In this document: positions 55,801-64,000 of the stretch, one piece after another
How the letters are laid out: every line of letters begins with the position of its first letter
Position numbering within the stretch: position 1 is the stretch's first letter
Assembly (NCBI GenBank): GCA_027972325.1
Contig: JAPMOS010000005.1
Span: forward strand, 124,001-188,000
Direction of reading: 5' to 3'
DNA from: Paratrimastix pyriformis
Lineage: Eukaryota > Preaxostyla > Paratrimastigidae
DNA length: 64,000 bases
The notes under the pieces: generated by a model
Databases searched by the model: none
What the model was told of the DNA's origin: nothing
What the model saw: only the letters and a program-made list of their open reading frames with translations
Translations under genes and position numbers: made by a program

Positions 55801-56035
55801 GGATCCCATCGAGCCGCCGGCCCCGGCCTGGGTCTGCTGCAGCTGGCGGTGCTGCTGGAGGGCCGCCCGGATGTGGCGCGCCGCGGCCGAGCCGAGCAGG
55901 GCGCGGAGGGTCAGCTGGCCGGCCGAGGCCGCCTGGCCGGGGCTGGGGCTCGGCCCGGCGGTGGGCCCGGAGGATGAGCTGGGCGAGGGCAGGGTGGCCG
56001 TCAGGACGGGCGTCCCCGCTCGCGCCTTGTGGTGG

Positions 56036-56066
<31 letters not shown>

Positions 56067-57533
56067 GGTTCCGGGGCGCGGCCGGGTGGCCCCCGGGCGA
56101 GGCGGAGAGGCGACGGGAGGAGGAGGAGGAGGAGCGGGATGATGATGGCGGCGAGCCGGCCGGCCCGATGGCGGGGCCCCCACCGGGCAGCACCCCGGAG
56201 GAGCGGCGGGCCGACGAGGAGGCGCTCGACCCGCTGGAGGGGTGGCGGCCCAGGGGCCGGTAGGAGCGGCTCATTCGGGAGGCCGACGCCGAGGCGGCCG
56301 AGGCGGTCTCCTTCTCCTCCGAGGACAGGGCTGCGAACCGGGCCCCGGCAGCCGAGGTCCAGGTCGCCCCGCGGGCCGCCCCGGCCGCCCGGCAGGAGAA
56401 GGGCGGATGGTCGAGGGTCTCGTGGCGGCCGGCCTGGGGCCAGTGCTGGGCGGGGGGCGGGGTGGCGCCCGTCAGAGGGGAGAGCCCCAGGATGAGCATG
56501 TGCAGCCCCGTCAGGGCCGCCGCGGCCAGGTAGGTCGGGGTCAGCTCAGCCGGGGTGCGGGTGGCCGGCGGGGCGGCCGGAGCAGGGGTGGTGGGGGTGG
56601 GGGTGGTGGCGGTCGGGGGCATGGAGCCGGCGGTGGTTGGGCTGGGGGCCGGCTGTTTCCCGGGGCCGGCGGCGCGCAGGGTGGGCGGTGGGGGGGCCGT
56701 CGAGAATGGCCGCGGGGCGGGGGCGCCCTCGAGCGGCGGGGCCGGGGCGGCCGTGAGGGGGCTGGCCGAGGGCAGCAAGAGGGCCGGGGCGGGGGGCGAC
56801 AGGGCCGCGGGGGGCCGGTGCAGGGCCCGCACGGCCCGCCAGTAGACGTGCAGGTAGAGGGGCACGCACCGGCCGCAGATGCTGGGCCCCAGCACGTTGG
56901 CCCAGTGGGCGATGGCCCGCGCCTGAGGAGGAGCGAGCCGCGGGAGAAGGGGGAGCAAGATGATGATGGCGATGATGGCGATGATGGCGATGATGGCGGT
57001 GGTGATGGTGGTGGTGATGGTGGTGGTGATGGTGGTGGTCGTGGCGATGCTGATGATGACTGGATGCTGATGCTGATGCTGATGCTGATGCTGATGCTGA
57101 TGTTGATGCTGATGCTGCTGATGCTGATGAGCCACTGGGCAGGGGTGGGGTGGATGGGCATGGGTGGGCACCGCCTGGGGCGCAGACCTCGACGAGGCGG
57201 ACCAGGTCCTGATACTGCGGGTGCAGTTCCAGGCACACCTGCCGACCCATCACCACCCACCACCACCCACCACCACCCCGTCCAGCAAATGAAAATGATG
57301 AACGGGGGACGGGGGGGAGACGGAGGCAGGGGGCATGGGATGCGGGGCGGGGCGGGGCGGACCTGCACCATGCGCTGGAAGGGCACCAGCATGGCCGAGG
57401 GGGCCGTCCCGACGAGGCGGCCCGCCAGCTGCAGCAGCAGCACCGAGGTCACGAAGAACTCTGCACGCCCCAGCCGGCACCCACCCCATCCAGCAGCAGC
57501 ACGGAGGGCCACGCAGGGCCGGGGTGAGGTGAT

Positions 57534-57567
<34 letters not shown>

Positions 57568-60500
57568 AGGGCCAAGGCGTGGCATGGGCCACCCGGTAGC
57601 GGTGATGGTGATGGAGTGTGGTGATGGAGATGGTGGTGGTGACGATGATGCTGATGCTGATGACTGGATGATGCTGATGACTGGATGATGCTGATGACTG
57701 GATGATGCTGATGACTGGATGATGCTGATGACTGGATGATGATGATGACTGGATGATGATGATGACTGGATGATGATGATGCTGATGCTGATGGTGGTGT
57801 TGGTGTGTGTGCGTGTGCGTGTGCGTATGGGGGGGATGGCGGACGGTGGTGGTCGGCCAGCTCGTCCTCGTCGAGCTCATCCAGGTCGCGCCGTGGCCGG
57901 TCCCACACCGTCCGGAAGTAGCTGCGCCCACAGCCGCACACATCACACGACATTTGAGGGGGAGGGGGGAGGGGAGGAGAGGGGATGACATGAGGTTTCC
58001 GCCCCGGCGCCTGCCCCGGTACAGCAGCTGCTGAGGGACGGGCCGGGGTCGGAGCCAGCACACACGCTCCATGCCTCTCCTCCTCTTCCCCCTCCCTCCG
58101 TCCCTCCGTCCCTCCGTCCCCCCCTCCCCCATCCAAAGGGCCGGGCGGCGGACTGTGAGAGCATGTCCCAGCACGCCTGGGGAGGCAGGTCGCGGAACGC
58201 CTGTTGGGCGGCCTCGTAGTAGAGCCCCGCCCAGGCGCTCGTGAACTGCGGGGGAGACAGACGCATGATGGGCATGGTCACGGTCAAGGGGGCATGGTCA
58301 TGGTCATGGGGGCATGGTCACGGTCATGGGGGCATGGTCATAGTCATGGGCATGGTCACGGTCATGGTCATGGGGGCATGGTCACGGTCATGGTCATGGG
58401 GGCATGGGCTGGCCGACCTGGACGACGTAGCGCTCCTCGACCGTGGCGGCCGAGCAGAGGGGCGCCTGGAAGGGCTCGTGGGCGGCCACCAGCCGGCCCA
58501 GCCACTCCACCTGGCCCGCCGCACTCTGGAGGTGGGGGGCGCTGGGGGGCGCCGCCCCGGGGGTGGCATACCAGGGCGAGTGCAGCGAGAAGAGCCGCGA
58601 GGGCGGCGGGTCCCTGCGCCGCCACCATGGCCACCACCACCACCACGAACGGCCAGCCGACAGGGCGGTGAGTGGCGGGCTCGGGGAGGCAGATTGGAGA
58701 CATACCAAGGAGCATCGAATGGCATGTGTGTGGGCATGTGTGTGTGTGGGACATGTGGGGCATGTGGGCATGGGGGGGAGGGTGGTTCGCGGACGGGGCC
58801 GTGACGGGGGCCATGGGGGACGGGCTCGTCAGGGTGGCCTCGTCGAGCACACGGAACCGGCCGGGCACGGGGCGCCCCTCGCGGAAGTTCAGCAGCTCCC
58901 GGGCATACTGGGGCGGGTGGGTGGGTGGGTGGGTGGGTGGATGGATGGATGGATGGATGGGGGCCGGATGGGTTGGCCGGATGGGGCGTCAGCACGCGAT
59001 CGAAGGTCCGGAGGCGCGGTGGGCAAAGGGCAGCCACGCGCAACGCCCAACCACCCATCACCACCCCGGGGAACGGCCGGGGCAGCGGCCAGCAAGGAGA
59101 GGGCGTGGATGGGGTGATCGGGAGGGCAGGGACCTCGGCCCGCATGTGTGTGGTGCCCGCGACGGCGGCCTTCTGGTGCTGCTCCTCGGCCTCCATCTCG
59201 GCGTCCCAGTCCTCCTCCAGGGGCGCCGACCCGGCCGCCCCGCCCGCAGCCGCCGAGGCCGCGTGCTGCTCGAGCTGATGCTGGGCACGGGCCTTCAGCA
59301 GGCCCTCCCGCTGCTGGTCGGCCTCCTCACACAGGCTCGCAGAGCCGTACTGCACATGTGCCGGAGAGGGGGGGGGGGGGGGGGGGGGTATGAGCATAGA
59401 TGGGGGGACGGCACCCAATCGGTCATGGTTCTGGGGAGGCGGAGGGGGAGGCGAGTGACAGTGGTGGCTTTTGCTGCTGCTGTTGCTGTGGTGGTTGTGT
59501 GGCGGCGGCAGTGATGATGACGCTGATGTCGATGCCGACGCCGATGATGGCTTGGCTTGGCTGGGATGGGGGAGGGGGGGAGGGGAGAGAAAGAGAATGA
59601 GGGACCTTCTTGGCGAGGGCGCGGGCCCTGGCGAGGAAGGCCGCAGCCGCCTCGAAAGCCTTGAGGGCGCACAGGCAGCCCGCGGCCCGCACGCAGCCGT
59701 GGCCCACCCGCAGCCAGCCCGCCGGGTCGAGGGCCGGGGCGCCCGTCCCCAGCGCGTGCTGCCCGTCCCCCAGCGGCCCCCAGCGGCCCCAGACACGCAT
59801 CCCATGTGAGCCCGAGGGTGGGCATCCCACCCCAGGGCATGGCAGGGGCATGGCGGGGGCATGACAGGGGCATGGCAGGGCGGTGTCAAGTGGGCCGGAC
59901 GGGAGGGCAGGTTCACCCCTCGAGCCCCCAGGCAAGGCAGCGCCCACCCCAAAGCCCACACGGCAGGGGCAGGGGGCTGCTTGGTCCTGGGGTCCTGGGG
60001 TCCTGGGTGTGTGGGCCGGGTGGTGGGCCGGGCGGGACCTGGAACTGGGAGGCGAAGAGGCGGGCGGCCGTCTGGAAGTCGCCCGTGTCCTGGGCCAGCT
60101 CGGCCTGGGCATGGTCCACGTCGGGCACCAGGTGCACAAGCTGCGGCGGCGCATCCCCCCCGCCAGCCCGGATCGCAGTGAGAAGGGCCGGACGGGCGAG
60201 GGCGGCGGGGGCGACGGGGGGCGACGGGGGGCGACGGGGGCGACGGGGGCGACGAGGGGGGCGACGGGGGGGCGACGGGGGCGACGGGGGCGACGGGGGC
60301 GACGGGGGCGACGGGGGCGGCGGGGGCGGCGGGGGCGGCGGGGGCGGCGGGGCGGCGGGGCGGCGGGCGGCGGACCTGGGCCTCCGTGACGAGGGCCCGG
60401 GCCCTGTCGAGGGTGGCCTGGCGCTTGGCAGGATCCCCCCTCGAGAGCTCAGCTCCAGCAGGCACCGGGCCTGGTGGGCCACCCACTGCAGGCAGTCGAC

Positions 60501-61482
60501 GTCACCCCGTCACAGCCGACCAGCAGACGCCGGAGAAAACCGATCGTCAGTCCGGGGAGGCAGGCGGTGGTGGAATGAGGATGTGTCGGACAGGAATGAT
60601 CCCAAATGAGGCGATGCATGCGCATGTGGGTGTGTGGTGTGATGTGGTGCCATGGCGACCTCTCGTGGGGGCGGCTGGGGGCCCGCTGGAGGCCCTGGGC
60701 GATGATCTGGGCGGCCCGGGACATGGCCGTCAGGGCCTCGCCCGACGAGGCCGCCTTGCGGTACCGCTGGGCCAGCGTGTAGTGGGCCATGCTCTCCTGG
60801 AGCGGGTCGTGCCGCTCCTGAAAATTCCAGGGCTAGGTGAGGGGGAGGGGAGGGGGCGGAGGGGCGGACGAGGAGGGAGGCGGACGAGGAGGAGGCGGAC
60901 GAGGAGGGGGGAGGCGGACGAGGAGGGGCGGAGGCGGAGGGGGAGGCGGAGGGGGGGAGGCGGAGGGGAGGCGGAGGCGGAGGCGGAGGCGGAGGAGGCG
61001 GAGGAGGCGGAGGAGGGGAGGAGGAGGGGGGGCAAGGCGATGGTGGCAGGTGGCGCACGGCGGACAGAGGGGGAAGAGAGGGAAGAGGGTGGGGGTGGGG
61101 GGGATCGACGGGTGAGGAGGAGGACCTGAGCGATGGCGATTCTCCACTCAGCCTCCTCAACCTGTTTCACGAAGTCGGGGACTAGGCGGGGGCGGGGGGC
61201 AGGGTCAGTCGGAAGGGGAAAAGCAGCAGCAGCAAACGTTTCTGCGTGGAAAATAGCTCGGTGGTGGTCGGGTGCGTGAAATTCAGAGTCGGTGACCACA
61301 TCCCGGTTTCGGATTCATCGGTGTCGAGATCTGAAGGAGATGAGGGGGGATGAGGACGGGTGAGGAAGGTACAGACCGGACGGAAAGAGAGAGAGAGACT
61401 CTTGTAGAACCTGTGGTGGTCCTACGTCTGCGATTGGTGGAGGGGCCGCACGGATTTGTCCCTGTTGTTCGGTTCCTGTCAT
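45159..61482 (-). CDS. Giant TPR-rich protein, over 30 exons, family uncertain
   Basis: The start ATG at 61482 (MTGTEQQGQIRAAPPP) is followed by an acidic leader and helices LPDFVKQVEEAEWRIAIAQ and HYTLAQRYRKAASSGEAL. Helical repeats run through about 60480-52000, clearest at 54700-54060: LLHYGDVCALQDKLPLAVAAWEAAL, IPRALRYYGRVLETC, LYVRELMAELHLRQGNFAGA. A long disordered insert with acidic motifs follows (50150-48200). The C-terminal part (46430-45159) has VPLLLVCSRSLQLIPWELLAG, recalling CHAT/separase-type folds but with no catalytic pair visible, and ends IPVVLFNPPLPGLL. With flagellar neighbours, a CFAP46-like central-apparatus protein is one guess, at low confidence. A frame break lies in a six-G run near 60430. 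One gene is inferred from the single AT-richer start region, so the number of genes could be more than one. Confidence 0.5.
46816..46850 (-). repeat. Poly-G run (sense poly-C) in an intron
   Basis: The intron spans about 46756-46894 (donor GTCCGC, acceptor TGCAG before GFFATIFSRK). It contains about 30 G on the + strand. Similar sense-C runs in other introns of this gene are at 48100-48125, 51945-51968, 52268-52297, 53980-53996, 57536-57566 and 59370-59389. Confidence 0.85.
50460..50600 (-). repeat. ACTGGATGATGAT-type intronic repeat
   Basis: Degenerate GATGATGACTGGATGATG units in an intron of the giant TPR gene, related to those at 57650-57785. Confidence 0.7.
56938..57135 (-). repeat. GATGATGGC, GTGATGGTG and (TGATGC)n arrays
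   Basis: Three consecutive short-unit arrays in one intron: GATGGCGAT (56960-56998), GGTGATGGTGGT (57000-57045) and about ten GATGCT units (57065-57130). Confidence 0.85.
57598..57830 (-). repeat. 17-bp tandem repeat, GCTGATGACTGGATGAT
   Basis: About seven copies of a 17-18 bp unit (57645-57780) flanked by GGTGATGGTG and (GTGTGC)n sequence, in an intron of the giant TPR gene. Confidence 0.85.
58270..58410 (-). repeat. GGTCATGGGGGCAT minisatellite
   Basis: Ten or more degenerate copies of GGTCATGG/GGTCACGG with GGGGGCAT spacers, in an intron just upstream of the exon that ends at a GTCGGCC-type donor near 58415. Confidence 0.8.
60205..60370 (-). repeat. (GGGGGCGAC)n and (GGGGGCGGC)n array
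   Basis: About 15 units of nine bases grade from GGGGGCGAC to GGGGGCGGC. It lies in an intron whose donor GTCCGC follows the exon encoding ALVTEAQ. Confidence 0.85.
60835..61035 (-). repeat. GGAGGCGGACGAGG and (GGCGGA)n purine-rich array
   Basis: Repeats of GGCGGACGAGGAGG give way to (GGAGGC)n in an intron near the 5' end of the giant TPR gene. Confidence 0.8.
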
Positions 61483-61677
61483 GAAGATGAGACCAGGAAC
61501 GAGGGACCCTTTGGTGGCGGAAGTGGGGGGAAATCAGAAAAATTTAAAACAGTGGGGGATACGGAACAAATAAGGCCGAATGCGGCTGGAAAGAAGTCGA
61601 GAAAGGGAGAGCGCGCGGAGCAAGAGAAACCACAGAGAGCTGTTCTCCCCTCGGTGTTAGCCGCCCATCGCTGCAGC
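61483..61677. promoter_or_regulatory. Shared divergent 5' region, giant TPR / NAP genes
   Basis: 195 bp between head-to-head start codons, A-rich on the NAP side (GAAAAATTTAAAAC at about 61535). Both promoters must lie here. Confidence 0.55.
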
Positions 61678-63722
61678 ATGGCCGATCAGCAGAAGCCCAC
61701 TCCTGCCACCCCCGGACAGCCCATCCCCCCAACCCCCCAGAACACTCCTGCCGCTGAGAACCCCCTGAACCACCTTGCCGGTCGGCGTTTTCCTTGACGA
61801 TGTGCTCAATAGTGCCCTTTTCCCAACTTTCTCGTTCTCGTCAATGCGCTCTGCCTTTAATAGATGCTCCTCTCGCTGATCTGCTCAAGAAGCGTCTGAG
61901 CGGACTCGTTGGCAAGCCCAGCGGCCTGAAGGAGGACCTGACTGAGGAAGAGAGCCGCCGTCTCCGTGCTCTGTACAAGCTCCACGGCCAGTACTCTGAG
62001 TTCCACACTCAGTATATGGCGGAGCTGCTGGCTCTTCAGGAGAAGTACCAGCGCATGTACGAGCCTCTCTTCGCCAAGCGTGCCCAGATCGTGAATGGTG
62101 AGCACGAGCCCGCCGAGGAGGAATGCATTCCTTCTGAGACCCCCGCCAAGCCCGCTGAGGCTGGCAAGCCCGGTTCGTCGCCTTCTCTTGGCAGTGCCAT
62201 TTTTCATCGAGGGCATCTTTCTTGGTTTTTTAGTTCCTCGTGGGATTCCCAAGTTTTGGCTCTCTGCCCTCCAAAAGTCTATTTGCATACGCACGCTTCC
62301 CCAAAATGCTCACCACGACCCTTGCGCGTAGCTTCGATACCTGCTCAGAGCAGATTAAGGAGCACGACGAGCCTGCCCTGGAGTTCTTGACTAACATCGT
62401 CTCCACTCCCGTCGCTGGCGAGCCCGAGAGCTTCAAGCTCGATTTCCGTCCGTCGTTAATGATGCCGTTTCCTTGACATCCTGATCTTCTGGTCGTTCCT
62501 CTGCAGACTTTGCCCCCAACCCGTTCTTCACCAACACCGTCCTGAGCAAGACCTTCCACGTCATGCAGCAGGCTGGCGACACCGTGTCCCACGTTGAGGG
62601 GTCTGTTCGACATCCATTCTGGTGGCGTTTTTTGGTGGCATGGTTCCCCAAGAGGATAACCTTAATCAGACCCTGCAAACATAAGCAACCTTGCGGGGGC
62701 ACACTGAAGATCTCTGAACGCTTTCTGAGGGATGAATGTTTGTTTGGTTGTTTGGTGGTTTCTCCGCCTGGCTGCTCACCATCTCCTCCTGGTTTGGCCA
62801 CCGCGCAGCACCGAGATCGACTGGAAGGAGGGCAAGGACCTGACCAAGAAGACCATCAAGAAGAAGAAGGGCAAGAAGGTGAAGACCATGACCAAGCCCC
62901 GCGACAGCTTCTTCAGCTTCTTCGCTGACCCCGACACCCTCATGGAGCAGATGGAGCCCACCGGCGAGGAGGAGGAGGACGAGATGGCCTTCAACGTCCG
63001 TGCGCGTGCTCCCCCCTGTTGCCGTGTCATCCCCCCAGGAGGAAATCTGAGGCCCCACCCTTGGTGGTTGTGTGGGCCTTCGTTCCCCCTCCAAGATTCC
63101 CTTTCCTCCGCCCCCTCTGCGGCGACCCTCGGACGATTTCTTGCTGATGATTTGTTCTTGCCGACCGCCCCCCTCCCTCCGTCCCTGTTTGGCTTCCCAC
63201 AGCAACTGCAGGAGAACTTCGAGCTTCACCTGTACCTGGGCCGGTTCATCAGCCAGACCCTGATCCCCAACGCCCTCATCTGGCACACGGGCGAGGCCCT
63301 CCGCGAGGAAGGCGACGAGGAGGACGAGGAGGATGATGAGGACGACGATGAGGACGAGGAGGATGAGGAGGCCGAGGAGGAGGATGAGGACGAGGAGGAC
63401 GAGAAGCCCAAGGGCAAGGGCAAGCCCGCCAAGAAGGCCGGCAAGCACCACGACGATGAGGAGGACGACGAGGACGACGACGAGGAGGAGGATGAGAAGC
63501 CCAAGGGCAAGGGCAAGCCCGCCAAGGACGAGAGCTTCGTCCCCACCTCCGGCGCCGCGGTCTGTCGCCCCCCGTCCCCCCACCCGCCATTGAGATGCCG
63601 TGTGTTGTGTTGGTTGGTCCATCCATCCTCACGCCTGACCCGAACTCCGCGTGTTGGGTTGGTGGTAACCGGTGCAGAAGCCCGCCGCTGCCGAGATCCC
63701 CGCCAACTGCAAGCAGCAGTAA
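61678..63722 (+). CDS. Nucleosome assembly protein (NAP1 family histone chaperone)
   Basis: Eight exons, 61678-61780, 61864-62172, 62234-62276, 62332-62447, 62507-62600, 62809-62995, 63203-63559 and 63678-63722, give 417 aa. The dimerisation helix is LHGQYSEFHTQYMAELLALQ, LQEKYQRMYEPLFAKR. Then come the NAP core VPRGIPKFWLSAL, IKEHDEPALEFL, FHFAPNPFF, EGTEIDWKEGKDLTKKTIKKK, DSFFSFF and the acidic C-terminus, which alternates E/D runs with two KPKGKGKPAK segments. It binds H2A-H2B and H3-H4 and shuttles between cytosol and nucleus. Donors are GTCGGC, GTTCGT, GTCTAT, GTCCGT, GTCTGT, GTCCGT and GTCTGT; each junction restores a conserved NAP residue, which makes this gene the best proof of the donor rule. 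The C-terminus has no CaaX box. Confidence 0.96.
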
Positions 63723-64000
63723 GCTCCCCCTCGGCTTCGGCTGCCTGGGCCATGACGCAATCTCTTTCACCTCTCGCAGCACGTCCTTGCTTTCGTTTTG
63801 GCTGTGCGCTTTCCTTCTTCGGCTGTTCTCGGCCTCCCCCCCAATAATGAGTGCCGTCTGAGTCTTTGCTGGGCGTTTTGTGGGGGCAGCGAGAGGGAGG
63901 GCGACGGTGTTGGTGTTTTCCTTTTCTGCGACACGCGACGACACTGCGACACACACCCGAACGAGAGAAACGTCAGGCCGGGTAATTTACACCCTCTGTG
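63723..64000 (+). other. 3' flank of the NAP gene
   Basis: T-rich moderate-GC sequence downstream of the TAA at 63720-63722. It probably contains the 3' UTR. No AATAAA is seen apart from CCAATAATG near 63842, and no further exon is supported. Confidence 0.45.

Noticed and set aside
1-64000. Transposons, LTR elements or other mobile DNA
   Set aside because: I saw no reverse transcriptase, integrase, transposase or capsid motifs and no paired terminal repeats in the frames provided.

Overview
This is a gene-dense, GC-rich nuclear segment from a unicellular eukaryote. Almost every gene is split by short spliceosomal introns. I see no bacterial operon, rRNA, tRNA, CRISPR array, transposon or virus-like element. 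Two confident or likely cilium/centriole genes (a TEDC1-like protein and a sperm-tail PG-repeat protein), and possibly a third (a giant TPR protein), suggest a flagellated protist. A tryptophanase of bacterial type, a histidine-kinase-like protein, a RhoGAP/Rubicon-homology fusion and an F-box/Ras-like fusion fit a free-living or amoeboflagellate lineage. I cannot name the species.

Layout: CUB-type membrane protein (+, 210-4075); histidine-kinase-like protein (-, 5547-8662); low-molecular-weight tyrosine phosphatase (+, 8818-9430); RhoGAP plus Rubicon-homology protein (-, 9752-16291); ZIP zinc transporter (+, 16378-17782); very long unidentified proline-rich protein (+, 17862-28655); eIF1A (-, 28721-29195); tryptophanase (-, 29911-32068); HD-domain phosphohydrolase (+, 32208-33207); F-box/Ras-like GTPase fusion (+, 33253-34326); TEDC1-like (-, 34407-37229); sperm-tail PG-repeat protein (-, 38263-40190); F-box protein (+, 40319-41298); PHD-finger protein (-, 41780-44441); giant TPR protein (-, 45159-61482); nucleosome assembly protein (+, 61678-63722). 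Genes are packed head-to-head (gaps of 86-195 bp) or tail-to-tail; the tightest tandem gap is 45 bp.

The most striking signal is not one gene but the splicing grammar. Nearly every intron I could place by protein reading frame begins GTCYGY (most often GTCCGC or GTCTGT), with C at +3, in place of the usual GTRAGT. In about 80 donors traced by hand I found about 75 with C at +3, six with T, one with G and none with A. One intron is GC-AG and begins GCCCGC, the same motif with one change. This predicts a U1 snRNA with an altered 5' end. Exon sums under this rule are multiples of three for the genes I totalled (CUB protein 732 aa, phosphatase 173 aa, eIF1A 142 aa, HD protein 266 aa, F-box protein 270 aa, NAP 417 aa).

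Two other large-scale patterns stand out. Long genes start in moderate-GC DNA and become extremely GC-rich toward the 3' end. The introns in the GC-rich parts are filled with microsatellites and minisatellites, and the homopolymer runs are nearly always C on the transcribed gene's sense strand.
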